Shown here: positions 52,977 through 61,247 of the stretch, piece by piece | Layout: the number at the start of each line of letters is the position of its first letter | How positions within the stretch are numbered: position 1 is the first letter of the stretch | Source of the DNA: Paenarthrobacter sp. AR 02 | Lineage (GTDB): Bacteria > Actinomycetota > Actinomycetes > Actinomycetales > Micrococcaceae | Assembly (NCBI RefSeq): GCF_021538675.1 | Contig: NZ_JAJUKH010000001.1 | Location: 186,001 to 250,000 of the forward strand | DNA length: 64,000 bases | Reading direction: 5' to 3' | The notes under the pieces: model-generated | Database searches by the model: none | What the model was told of the DNA's origin: nothing | Seen by the model: only the letters and a program-made list of their open reading frames with translations | Translations under genes and position numbers: made by a program

Positions 52977-54188
52977 ATGCTGACCGGTACCGCACCGTCA
53001 ACGCAGCTGGTCCGCCGGGTTAACGCCAGCGCAATGCTCAAGGCAATGCGCGGCGCGGGAGTCGTTACAGGCACCGAACTGATGGCCTCCACCGAACTGT
53101 CGCGTGCCACCGTCATCTCGATCTGCGATGAACTGGTCCGGCTGGGATGGCTCCAGGAACTGGAAAATCAACGGGTGGCCGGAGATTACGTGAAGGGCCG
53201 CCCGGCCCGCCGCTTCGTCTTCGACAACAGTGCGGCCCACGTCCTGGGCATAGACATCGGTGCCACCAAGATCACCACCATCGCGGCGGACATGGCCGGC
53301 ACCCCCCTGTCCCAGGTCACCATGCCCTTCCGGACCGACAACGTGGCCGCCGATGAACGGGCCGACGTCCTGGACCGCATCGCTGCAGATGCCATGCACA
53401 AGGCCGGCATCACGGCCAACTCCGTCCTCGCCGTATCCGTCGGCGTAGCTGCCCCCGTCAACCGCCAAGGCGAAGTGCCCACGGTCCAGGAATTCTGGCG
53501 CTCGTTCGATGTGCGCCGAATAGTTTCCGAACGGCATGGCTGGCATGTGCTACTCGAAAACGACGCCAACCCTGCGGCCCTGGCCGAACGGTGGCAGGGA
53601 ACAGCCCAGGGAGTGGACAACCTGGTGGTCATGCTGGCCGGTGACCGCCTGGGCTCGGGCATCCTCGAGTCAGGACGCCTGCTCCACGGCCAACTGGGCG
53701 GCTTCGGCGAGCTCGGCTACCTCGACAACGTCGACGGCGTCGGCGACACCTACGGAATTGCCCACTACGCTGCCTTGTGGGGCCGCGAAGCCCTCAAAAA
53801 CGACGCTGCCTCGGCGCTCGGCGGCCTGTGTGGAGGTGACCCATCAGCCCTGACCGCTGAGATGGTCTTTGCAGCGGCAGCCGACGGCGACCCGGCCGCG
53901 CAAAGCGCCCTGGACCGTTTGGCACATCGAATGGCCCGGGTCATCGGCTCGATCAGCACCCTGGTGAATCCTGAACTGGTAGTGATCGCGGGCGGTGTCG
54001 CAGCGTCCGCCAACGCCCTGATTCCCGCCATCGAACAGCAGTTGCCGGAGTTCACCTTCACTCCCCCACGACTTGCCAGCTCCACCCTGGGCGATGGCAT
54101 CGTGTCTCTCGGAGCGGTTCGTCACGCACTGGACTACGTGGAAGAGAATGCCCTGGACCTCTCCCCTGCGTCGTTGAACAGAGCCTAG
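52977..54188 (+). CDS. ROK-family transcriptional repressor
   Basis: 403 residues. The N-terminal winged helix (about 12-75) contains NASAMLKAMRGAGVVTGTELMASTELSRATV. The ROK sugar-binding domain follows with VLGIDIGATKITTI and VVIAGGVAASANALI; the canonical zinc motif CxCGxxGC is missing, as in many regulatory ROKs. It most likely represses the divergent alpha-glucoside operon until sugar binds. GGAAGCAGC precedes the ATG. Confidence 0.94.
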   Translation: MLTGTAPSTQLVRRVNASAMLKAMRGAGVVTGTELMASTELSRATVISICDELVRLGWLQELENQRVAGDYVKGRPARRFVFDNSAAHVLGIDIGATKITTIAADMAGTPLSQVTMPFRTDNVAADERADVLDRIAADAMHKAGITANSVLAVSVGVAAPVNRQGEVPTVQEFWRSFDVRRIVSERHGWHVLLENDANPAALAERWQGTAQGVDNLVVMLAGDRLGSGILESGRLLHGQLGGFGELGYLDNVDGVGDTYGIAHYAALWGREALKNDAASALGGLCGGDPSALTAEMVFAAAADGDPAAQSALDRLAHRMARVIGSISTLVNPELVVIAGGVAASANALIPAIEQQLPEFTFTPPRLASSTLGDGIVSLGAVRHALDYVEENALDLSPASLNRA

Positions 54189-54201
54189 GCTTGCCCGGGA
54201 C

Positions 54202-55770
54202 TTAGTCGGGCATCGACATGGTCCGGAGGTCCAATTGCCGCAGCACCCTGTCAGCCACCTCCGGGTCGGTCCCGGGCTCGTTGCGTGCTGAGACCACTTC
54301 CTGTCGGGCGGCGTCCAGCGCGATCGTCTGAACGGCGATTGACAGTTCCCGCCCGCGTTTGCGTTTCTCGGCCGTGGTCTCGTTCTGCAACGTGCCATCC
54401 AGCAGCTCGGCGTGAAGCCGGCGCATCTTCTCCTTGACCAAGGCCACCTTCTCAGCAGGCAATTCCTTCATGAGGTCGTGTTCCTTCAGCGCCGCAACGG
54501 CCGCCGACTGGGCACGCCGTGCCAGGACCCGCGCTGCGTCCTGTTCGTGCGAGCCATCCTCGGTGGCCTTCAGGACCCGCATCAGCCACGGCAACGTCAA
54601 ACCGGGGAGGACCAAAGTGGCCAGGAGGACGGCGCACGCAATGACCAGGATCTCGTGCCGGGCCGGGAAATCGCTGCCGTCGGGCAAAGTCATGGGAAGC
54701 GCCAGCGCCAAGGCCAGCGTTGCCAGCCCACGCATACCGCACCACGTCAGGATCAGCACCTCCTTGGGGGACGTCGGCAGGAGGTTACGCCGCCGTCGGG
54801 CTGTCAGGGAGAGCAGGCCCAGCCAGAGGAAGCGCACCACGAAGACCAGGACGCAGATCACCACGGCCATGCCGATCATCCCGAAAATGGCCGTCCCCTC
54901 GTCCCGGATGACGTGACGGATTTCGAGGCCCACCAGGCCGAAGGCCAACCCCGTGGCGAGCAGTTCCACCACGTCCCAGAAAGCCGTCCGGGTGATCCGT
55001 TCGGCAGCGTCCTGGGGTCGCGTATGGCGTTGCAGTTCCAAGGCGGTTACGACGACGGCCACCACGCCTGAGGCGTGCAGCTCTTCCGCGAGGATGTACG
55101 CGGCGAAAGGCACCACAAGGGTGACAGCGCTTCTGGCCACCATGGAGGTAACCAGCTTGGTGATGACCTTGGTCACCCAGCCCATCGCGATGCCGATGAG
55201 GATGGCCAAAGCCGCGCCCACCACGAACTGGAGTATCACGTTCGGTCCCACGTCACTGCCTGAGACCGTTGCCGCCACGGCGGCCTGGAAGATCACGATG
55301 GCCGCGGCATCGTTGAACAGGCCTTCACTTTGGAGGACGGTGATGAGCCGCCGCGGCATATGGACGCGTCCTGCTACGGATTCCACGGCTACAGGGTCCG
55401 GGGGCGCCACCATGGCCCCCAGCGCAATGGCCGCCGGTATGCCGATGCCGGGAATCATCAGCCACGCGGCGCCGGCTACCGTGGCAGTGGACACCACTAC
55501 CAGGGCCACGGCCATGAGCAGCAGTGTCCGCCAGCGCACGCGGAAGACTGCCCAGGAACTCTTCTGCGCCGTGGCGAACAGCAGTGGCGGGAGGAAGATC
55601 GGCAGGATCAGGTCCGGCGAGATCTCAAACTCGGGAAAGCCCGGAATGAACGTCAGTGCTACAGCGAGCAGCAGCATCAGCACCGGATAAGGAAGGCGCA
55701 GCCGGTCGCCAAGGCCCACAGCCACCACCGTCGCAAGCAGCAGCCCGATAATGAGCGCCAACTGATCCAT
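54202..55770 (-). CDS. Na+/H+ antiporter (CPA1 family)
   Basis: 522 residues with about 12 membrane helices and a C-terminal soluble tail of about 120 residues rich in charged helices. Family-typical stretches are GAMVAPPDPVAVESVAGR with the conserved acidic pair, and LPTSPKEVLILTWCGMRGLATLALALALP. It exchanges Na+ (or K+) for protons for pH and salt control. Convergent with the ROK gene with only 13 bases between. Confidence 0.94.
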   Translation of the reverse strand: MDQLALIIGLLLATVVAVGLGDRLRLPYPVLMLLLAVALTFIPGFPEFEISPDLILPIFLPPLLFATAQKSSWAVFRVRWRTLLLMAVALVVVSTATVAGAAWLMIPGIGIPAAIALGAMVAPPDPVAVESVAGRVHMPRRLITVLQSEGLFNDAAAIVIFQAAVAATVSGSDVGPNVILQFVVGAALAILIGIAMGWVTKVITKLVTSMVARSAVTLVVPFAAYILAEELHASGVVAVVVTALELQRHTRPQDAAERITRTAFWDVVELLATGLAFGLVGLEIRHVIRDEGTAIFGMIGMAVVICVLVFVVRFLWLGLLSLTARRRRNLLPTSPKEVLILTWCGMRGLATLALALALPMTLPDGSDFPARHEILVIACAVLLATLVLPGLTLPWLMRVLKATEDGSHEQDAARVLARRAQSAAVAALKEHDLMKELPAEKVALVKEKMRRLHAELLDGTLQNETTAEKRKRGRELSIAVQTIALDAARQEVVSARNEPGTDPEVADRVLRQLDLRTMSMPD

Positions 55771-55864
55771 AACCCTGCTTCCCCAGATGTTGTACGGCCC
55801 TTCCCGGCATTGCCGAAAAAGTTCCCTACCAACATATCCCGGGTCATCCCCCGGCCAGGAGCAG

Positions 55865-56521
55865 TCAGTCCTTGGTCAGGGCGTCCACCACGTCTTCGGT
55901 GCCGTCTTTGAAGGGGATCGTCCGGTGGGCTGTCCCCGGTAGTTCCAGGACGGCAGCGGCCACCAGCGCAACGTTCGCCCGTGACGTTTGGGTCCCGTCT
56001 GCTGTGTTGCGGGGGTCCGTTTCGATCAACCCCGTGGCCGGCTCATTCGTCAGCGTGCCCGGACCCAGGACAGTCCAGTCCAGGTCTGTGCTCCGCAGGT
56101 AATCGTCGGCGGCAGCCTTGGCCTCCGCGTAGGCGAAGAAAGGATTGTCCGGTGGCACGCCGTGGTCCTTGGCGGCCCCAAGATAGGAGACCATCACATA
56201 TCGTGAAACGCCGGCTTGCCCCGCAGCATCCATGGAGCGGATCGCGGCGTCCCGGTCCACCGCATAAGTCCTGTCCGGGTTGCCCCCTCCAGCTCCGGCC
56301 GACCAGACCACGGCGTCGTGGCCGCCGAGCGCTTGGGCGAGTTCCGCCGTCGTCGAGTTCTCCACATCCAGCACCTCAGCAGAGGCTCCCGTTTCCGTGA
56401 CATCGGACACATGGTCGGGATTTCGGATGAAGGACGTGACATCGTGACCTTCGCCACTGAGGATTTTGGACAGATGCAGGGCCACTTTGCCGTGGCCGCC
56501 AATGATTGCGATTCGGCTCAT
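55865..56521 (-). CDS. NAD(P)-binding SDR-like protein
   Basis: 218 residues with a Rossmann fold of the atypical SDR type. IIGGHGKVALHLSKIL supplies the glycine-rich dinucleotide loop, and RYVMVSYLGA and YAEAKAAADDYL follow, with a YxxxK-like pair. It resembles NmrA/YesF-type reductases or sensors; reaction unknown. The start is just after the terminator of the tRNA-Met gene. Confidence 0.85.
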   Translation of the reverse strand: MSRIAIIGGHGKVALHLSKILSGEGHDVTSFIRNPDHVSDVTETGASAEVLDVENSTTAELAQALGGHDAVVWSAGAGGGNPDRTYAVDRDAAIRSMDAAGQAGVSRYVMVSYLGAAKDHGVPPDNPFFAYAEAKAAADDYLRSTDLDWTVLGPGTLTNEPATGLIETDPRNTADGTQTSRANVALVAAAVLELPGTAHRTIPFKDGTEDVVDALTKD

Positions 56522-56549
56522 GGACCCATTCTGTCCCAGGAAACGAAAA

Positions 56550-56580
56550 AAGACCCCGCAGGTGAATTCTGCGGGGTCTT
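56550..56580 (-). terminator. Intrinsic terminator after tRNA-Met
   Basis: AAGACCCCGCA pairs with TGCGGGGTCTT around a nine-base loop; on the minus strand it is followed by TTTTTT. It separates tRNA-Met from the SDR gene. Confidence 0.9.
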
Positions 56581-56586
56581 GCCCTG

Positions 56587-56660
56587 TAGCGGTGGGGAGG
56601 CTCGATCTCCCGACCTCACGATTATGAGTCGTGCGCTCTAACCAACTGAGCTACACCGCC
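56587..56660 (-). tRNA. tRNA-Met (CAT anticodon, elongator-like)
   Basis: 74 bases. The acceptor stem GGCGGTG pairs with CACCGCT, the anticodon loop is ACTCATAAT (anticodon CAT), the T-loop is ATCGAGC and the discriminator is A. The first acceptor pair and D-arm fit an elongator tRNA-Met; a lysidine-modified tRNA-Ile with the same anticodon cannot be wholly excluded. Confidence 0.92.
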
Positions 56661-56669
56661 ACGAATGAG

Positions 56670-56710
56670 AAAAACCTGTGTCAAGCCGGTCAAAACCGCC
56701 CTGACACAGG
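56670..56710 (-). terminator. Intrinsic terminator between tRNA-Thr and tRNA-Met
   Basis: On the minus strand CCTGTGTCA pairs with TGACACAGG and is followed by TTTTT. A further outer pair, GAATGAG (56663-56669) with CTCATTC (56713-56719), brackets it. The tRNAs are thus likely separate transcripts despite being 61 bases apart. Confidence 0.8.
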
Positions 56711-56721
56711 CCCTCATTCAG

Positions 56722-56793
56722 AGCCCCCCACCGGAATCGATCCGGTGACCTCGTTCTTACCAAGAACGCGCTCTACCACTGAGCTAGGGGGGC
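56722..56793 (-). tRNA. tRNA-Thr (GGT anticodon)
   Basis: 72 bases. The acceptor stem GCCCCCC pairs with GGGGGGC, the anticodon loop TTGGTAA carries GGT, and the T-loop is ATCGATT. Discriminator T. D-arm AGCTCAGTGGTAGAGC is standard. Confidence 0.96.
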
Positions 56794-56804
56794 AACGAGT
56801 AAAT

Positions 56805-56833
56805 ACTCTACCGGACGTTTTCAGAAGCTACAA
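56805..56833 (-). promoter_or_regulatory. Candidate tRNA-Thr promoter
   Basis: On the minus strand TTGTAG (56828-56833) and TAGAGT (56805-56810) are 17 bases apart, with a predicted start near 56798, five bases before the tRNA. Each hexamer is a partial match. Confidence 0.5.
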
Positions 56834-56911
56834 ATCGGCGAAACGACGCGGAAAAACCGCCGCGACACAATTTGCAAAAGTGCCCCGGAGTTGATCTCCG
56901 AATGGAGAAGA

Positions 56912-57261
56912 TCAGGGCAAGCGGAGCACCTGGCCGGGGTAGAGAAAATCGGGATTTGGCACGGTGTCCGCGTTGCTTGCAATCAGGGCGCCAAGGTCCA
57001 CGCCAAACTGGGCCGCAATCCCACTCATGGTGTCCCCGTGCTCAACCACCACCTCGGTGACCCTGCCGGCACCCGGGGAGAGCCCAGCGGAGCCCTCAGG
57101 GGCGCCCTCCTGGGCTTCCTGCGGCTGCCTGGCGCTGTCGGTGCCTGCCTCCGGCTGCCTGGCCGCCTGCTCGCCCGCGAACCGTAACCCGGTCTCGTAC
57201 GAAACAGCCGGCGTACAAGGGCGGGCCAGGCCAACAATCCCGGGACAGTGCTTAAACGCAA
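56912..57261 (-). pseudogene. LysM-domain protein gene, apparently frame-broken
   Basis: The C-terminal 45 codons encode a clear LysM domain (VVVEHGDTMSGIAAQFGVDL...NPDFLYPGQVLRLP) that would bind peptidoglycan, preceded in the same frame by a Gln/Glu/Pro/Ala-rich linker (ARQPEAGTDSARQPQEAQEG). This frame stays open up to a TAA at 57326-57328 but has no ATG, GTG or TTG before the LysM domain itself. The likely N-terminus (hydrophobic VPGLLAWPALVRRLF) starts at a TTG at 57261 but lies in another frame, changing over near 57185. It is either a decayed gene, a sequencing or assembly error, or a start I have missed. Located between deaD and tRNA-Thr. Confidence 0.55.
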
Positions 57262-57262
57262 C

Positions 57263-57290
57263 AGGGGGCCAGCTCGAAAGCCGACCCCCT
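57263..57290 (-). terminator. Intrinsic terminator of deaD
   Basis: AGGGGG...CGGC pairs with GCTGG...CCCCCT around a TTTC-type loop on the minus strand, followed by GTTGCGTTT. It lies 52 bases past the deaD stop. Confidence 0.65.
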
Positions 57291-57342
57291 GAGGGAACTA
57301 CTGAGTGGTCACCGCCAAGCGGTGATTACCACCGGGCCGTGT

Positions 57343-59490
57343 TTACCACTTGCCCTTACGGTTGAAGTCGCGGTGTCCGCCTTCGCCGCCACTGCGGGGC
57401 TTGCGTGCGCCGTCGCCGTGACCACCGAAGCGGGATCCGCTGGCCTGGCCGCGGTCGCGGTCGCCGAAGCTGCCTGCGGTGCGCTCGGAACGGTCGCTGT
57501 AGGAGCGTCCGCCACGGTCAGCGGAGGTACGCTCGCCGTCGTTCTTGCGGAAGTCCTTCTTGAAGCCGCCGTTGCCCTTGAAGTTGCCGCCACCACGGTT
57601 TTCGCGGTCGCCGTAGCCACCACGTCCACCGCCGGAGCCGCCACGTTCGCTGTTGGGCCTGCGGCCGTTGTCCAGCTCAAGGTGGATCAGTTCGCCACCA
57701 ATGCGGGTGCGGGACAGTGCGCGCAGCTGCTCGGGGCTGAGGTCTGCCGGGAGCTCCACCAGGGAGTGGTCCGAGCGGATGTCGATGCCACCGATCTGTG
57801 CGGAGGAAATGCCGCCCTCGTTGGCAATGGCGCCCACGATCGACCCCGGCATGACGCGCTGGCGGCGTCCGACGGCGATCCGGTAGGTTGCATTGCCCTC
57901 GGTGAGTGCACGGGTCGGGCCGCGGGAACCGAAGCCGTCCTTGGAGCGCTCACGCTTCTGGTACTCAGGAGCTGCAGGCAGTTCCTTGACCAGGAGGGGC
58001 TGACCACCCTGGGCCATGACGGCCAGGGCTGCGGCAATCTCCGAGGCCGGCACGTTGTGCTCTTCCTCGTAGGAGGAGATGAGGTCGCGGAATGCTGCAA
58101 CATCCTCGGACGCCAGGGTCTCGGTGATGCGCTCGGCGAACTTGCCAAGGCGCAGCGTGTTCACGGTCTCGGCGGTGGGCAGGTGCATCTGCTCCACCGG
58201 CTGGCGGGTGGCCTTCTCGATGGAACGCAGCAGGTACTTCTCACGCGGCGTCATGAAGAGAATGGCGTCACCCGAACGGCCTGCACGGCCGGTGCGGCCA
58301 ATGCGGTGGACGTACGACTCGGTGTCGTGGGGGATGTCGTAGTTGATGACGTGGCTGATGCGCTCAACGTCAAGGCCACGGGCCGCGACGTCGGTGGCCA
58401 CGAGGATATCGATGCGGCCTTCTTTCAGCGCGTCAACAGTGCGCTCACGCTGCTGCTGCGGAATGTCGCCGTTGATGGCGGCAGCCTGGAACCCGCGGGA
58501 CTTCAGCTTGTCGGCGAGGTCCTCGGTAGCCATCTTGGTGCGCACGAAGGCAATAACGCCGTCGAACTCTTCAACTTCGAGGATGCGGGTGAGTGCGTCC
58601 AGCTTGTGCGGGCCCATGACCTGCAGGTAACGCTGGCGGGTGTTGGCACCGGTGGTGGTCTTGGACTTCACCGAAATCTCAGCCGGGTTGTTCAGGTACT
58701 GCTTGGACATGCGGCGGATCTGGCCCGGCATGGTGGCAGAGAACAGGGCAACCTGGCGGTCCTCGGGGGTCTGCTGGAAGATCTGCTCCACGTCATCGGC
58801 GAAGCCCATGCGCAGCATCTCGTCAGCTTCGTCCAGCACGAGGTACTGGAGTTCGGACAGGTCCAGGGAACCCTTGGCGATGTGGTCGATCACGCGGCCG
58901 GGGGTACCGACAACAACCTGTGCGCCACGGCGAAGGCCGGCAAGCTGCGGACCGTATGCCGAGCCACCGTATACCGGGAGAACCGTGAAGTCATCAATGT
59001 GCTTGGCGTAGGAGGTGAATGCCTCGGCAACCTGGAGGGCCAGTTCACGCGTGGGAGCCAGGACCAGTGCCTGGGTCTTGCGGGAGGGACCGTTGAGGTC
59101 GTGGAGCTCTGCCAGGCGGGACAGGGCAGGAACAGCGAACGCTGCGGTCTTGCCCGTACCGGTCTGGGCCAGGCCCACGACGTCGCGGCCCTCAAGGAGC
59201 AGCGGAATGGTGGCGGCCTGGATGGGAGACGGCTTTTCGTAGCCAACATCCTGGAGTGCGGCCAGAACGCGGCCATCGATGCCGAGCTCGGCAAAGCGGA
59301 CGCCTTCTTCGTCGTCCTCAGCCTTGGGGGCGGGAGCGTCGGTGGAGGCGGGGGCTGCAGTCTCGGCTGCAGCGGTCTCGACGGGGGCAGCGGCAGCAGC
59401 CGGTGCTTCGGCTTCGGCGGGAGCGGTGGTCTCGGCTTCTGCGGAGACGGTGTTCTGGGCGTCGAAGTCTTCGTTGAGATTTTCGGTCAT
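57343..59490 (-). CDS. deaD: DEAD-box RNA helicase (DeaD/CsdA-like)
   Basis: About 715 residues from ATG 59490 (GAGGAA upstream; further in-frame ATGs at 59511 and 59637 are less likely). A low-complexity Ala/Glu N-terminus of about 60 residues precedes the helicase core: Q-motif GIDGRVLAALQDVGYEKPSPIQ, motif I AQTGTGKT, DEAD as VLDEADEM, SAT, and HRIGRTGRAG (motif VI). A DbpA-like RNA-binding domain (VGRRQRVMPGSIVGAIANEGGI...) and a Gly/Arg/Asp-rich tail with many RGG-like repeats follow. It unwinds RNA during cold shock and ribosome assembly. Confidence 0.94.
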   Translation of the reverse strand: MTENLNEDFDAQNTVSAEAETTAPAEAEAPAAAAAPVETAAAETAAPASTDAPAPKAEDDEEGVRFAELGIDGRVLAALQDVGYEKPSPIQAATIPLLLEGRDVVGLAQTGTGKTAAFAVPALSRLAELHDLNGPSRKTQALVLAPTRELALQVAEAFTSYAKHIDDFTVLPVYGGSAYGPQLAGLRRGAQVVVGTPGRVIDHIAKGSLDLSELQYLVLDEADEMLRMGFADDVEQIFQQTPEDRQVALFSATMPGQIRRMSKQYLNNPAEISVKSKTTTGANTRQRYLQVMGPHKLDALTRILEVEEFDGVIAFVRTKMATEDLADKLKSRGFQAAAINGDIPQQQRERTVDALKEGRIDILVATDVAARGLDVERISHVINYDIPHDTESYVHRIGRTGRAGRSGDAILFMTPREKYLLRSIEKATRQPVEQMHLPTAETVNTLRLGKFAERITETLASEDVAAFRDLISSYEEEHNVPASEIAAALAVMAQGGQPLLVKELPAAPEYQKRERSKDGFGSRGPTRALTEGNATYRIAVGRRQRVMPGSIVGAIANEGGISSAQIGGIDIRSDHSLVELPADLSPEQLRALSRTRIGGELIHLELDNGRRPNSERGGSGGGRGGYGDRENRGGGNFKGNGGFKKDFRKNDGERTSADRGGRSYSDRSERTAGSFGDRDRGQASGSRFGGHGDGARKPRSGGEGGHRDFNRKGKW

Positions 59491-59888
59491 AAGGGGAAAT
59501 TCCTCATCCATAGGGCATCGGCGCGACCCGGTTGGGCTGGCCGCAGTACTCGTCGCGAAGAGACAGGGAAAAAGGTGCCCTGCTTTCGCAAGAAGTCCGG
59601 CGCTATCGCAATCCCATGGCAGGACTTCCCGCTGCATCTCTTGGCTGCTATCCCAGCAGTCTGTACAGCGTTTTCTTTAGCCGGCTCTCCCTATGAAAAT
59701 GCCCGCACACAGTTGCGGGCCCCAACACTTACCAGTCCTGCCTCAAGAATTGGGCAGGATAAAGGGATTTCCGGAGTGGGGGATATTTCAAGTGTAGGGC
59801 ACAGGACGTAAGGTCCGCGACCCGAAGTCCGGTGAGCTTGTTCACATTCTCCCGGCCGGGTAGTGAACGCAGGCCCGCAAAGCCGGTT
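59491..59888 (-). promoter_or_regulatory. deaD leader with hairpin, and intergenic region
   Basis: 398 bases without a credible gene. A perfect stem GCCCGCA (59701-59707) with TGCGGGC (59714-59720) is followed on the minus strand by ATTTTCATA and sits about 210 bases before deaD, as expected for a leader attenuator or a cold-shock 5' region. The upstream promoter could not be fixed. Confidence 0.45.
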
Positions 59889-60542
59889 TCAGAGGCCGCT
59901 GCGGCGCAGGACCTTTTCGAACTTCGCGTGATATTCGTCCTGCAGCCGGATCTCCCCGTCTGCCTCGGCATCCAAAAGGGCCTGGATGAGCTCCGGGGTG
60001 GGTTCACTGAACCACTGGCCCACGGTGACACCGTGCTTCGGAACGAACGTGCGGTGGATGTGGTCCCCTGCCGAGATGGTGCCGGCCCGGATCACCCTGA
60101 GGTAGTTGCCAACCCTGCCGGCCTGCGTGAACCTCTTCACCCACTGTGGCTCATCGACTGCCCGTTGGAAGGTGGCGCAGGGAACCCGAGGCGAGGTCAC
60201 TTCCAGTTCCACGTCCAGACCGATCCTCCAGCGTTCGCCGATCACCGCGCCCGTGGTTTCGATTCCGGTGACGCGCAGGTTCTCGCCGAAGAAACCTGGT
60301 GCGAGCTCCCGTCCCAGCTCCGCCGACCAGTAGTCAGCGTCCTCCTGCGAATAGGCGTACAGTGCCTGGTCCTCTCCGCCGTGGTTGGCCCGGTCCGCCT
60401 GCACATCACCATGGAGCCCGAGTTTGTGTACCTTGACCGGCCCTTCAACGGGACGCTTGTCAATGGCGGTGACGCCCACGTTGCCGGGATCGGGCAGCAA
60501 CTGGTGGACACGGCAGACGGCCAGGAGGGAAGCGGTGTTCAT
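59889..60542 (-). CDS. MOSC-domain protein (YiiM-like)
   Basis: 217 residues from ATG 60542 (an ATG at 60566 would add eight residues). The MOSC signature GLHGDVQADRANHGGEDQALYAYSQEDADYWSAELGRELAPGFFGENL matches the YiiM branch that carries out molybdenum-cofactor-dependent reductions (N-hydroxylated compounds) with a cysteine ligand; a Cys occurs in RVPCATFQR. Function beyond the family is unknown. Confidence 0.9.
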   Translation of the reverse strand: MNTASLLAVCRVHQLLPDPGNVGVTAIDKRPVEGPVKVHKLGLHGDVQADRANHGGEDQALYAYSQEDADYWSAELGRELAPGFFGENLRVTGIETTGAVIGERWRIGLDVELEVTSPRVPCATFQRAVDEPQWVKRFTQAGRVGNYLRVIRAGTISAGDHIHRTFVPKHGVTVGQWFSEPTPELIQALLDAEADGEIRLQDEYHAKFEKVLRRSGL

Positions 60543-60572
60543 GGACAACAGTGTACGGATGCCCACACCGAA

Positions 60573-61247
60573 CTAGGGATCGAAACGGTAGCCCATGCCC
60601 GCTTCCGTGTGGAGGTGGCGTGGCTCCGCAGGATCCCTCTCCAGTTTCCGCCGGAGCTGGGCGATATACACCCTGAGGTATTGGGTTTCCTTGGCGTACG
60701 CCTGGCCCCAAACCTGGGTGAGGATCTGTTGTTGGCTCACCAGTTTCCCTTTGTTGCGGACCAGCAACTCCAGAATGTTCCACTCGGTGGGGGTCAACCG
60801 CACGTCCGCACCATCCCGGACGATCTTCTTGCCCGCCAGGTCCACTACGAAGTCGGCGGTGGCCAGGGTGGGTTCTTCTTCTCCGGTGACTACCCTGCGG
60901 GAGGCAACGCGCAACCGGGCAAGAAGCTCATCCAGACCGAAAGGCTTGGTCACGTAGTCGTCCGCACCGGCGTCGAGCGCTTCCACCTTGTCTTCGGACG
61001 CGTGCCGGGCGGACAGCACGATGATGGGCATGTTGCTCCAGCCGCGGATACGGCGAATGACCTCCACACCGTCCATGTCAGGCAGGCCGAGGTCCAGGAC
61101 CACAATCTTGACCGGTTGCTTGGCCGCGGCATTCAAGGCATCGGCGCCGTTTCCCACGGTCAGGGCCTGGTAGCCGTGGGCCTGGAGGGTGACCTGCATG
61201 GCGCGTGCGATGCGCGCCTCGTCCTCAACGATCAGCACCAAAGTCAC
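60573..61247 (-). CDS. kdpE: KdpE-like response regulator
   Basis: 224 residues from a GTG at 61247 that overlaps the kinase stop (GTGA). The receiver has VEDEARIARAM and the phospho-acceptor in VVLDLGLPDMDG (Asp52); the C-terminal OmpR-type domain has LTPTEWNILELLVRNKGKLVSQQQILTQVWG and YLRVYIAQLRRKLE, close to KdpE. In E. coli KdpE activates the kdpFABC potassium pump; no kdp structural genes are in this window, so the target is uncertain. Confidence 0.9.
   Translation of the reverse strand: MTLVLIVEDEARIARAMQVTLQAHGYQALTVGNGADALNAAAKQPVKIVVLDLGLPDMDGVEVIRRIRGWSNMPIIVLSARHASEDKVEALDAGADDYVTKPFGLDELLARLRVASRRVVTGEEEPTLATADFVVDLAGKKIVRDGADVRLTPTEWNILELLVRNKGKLVSQQQILTQVWGQAYAKETQYLRVYIAQLRRKLERDPAEPRHLHTEAGMGYRFDP

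Noticed and set aside
57322-59811. Open frame of 829 codons opposite deaD
   Set aside because: The antisense of a helicase with intact motifs; repetitive composition and no domain seen.
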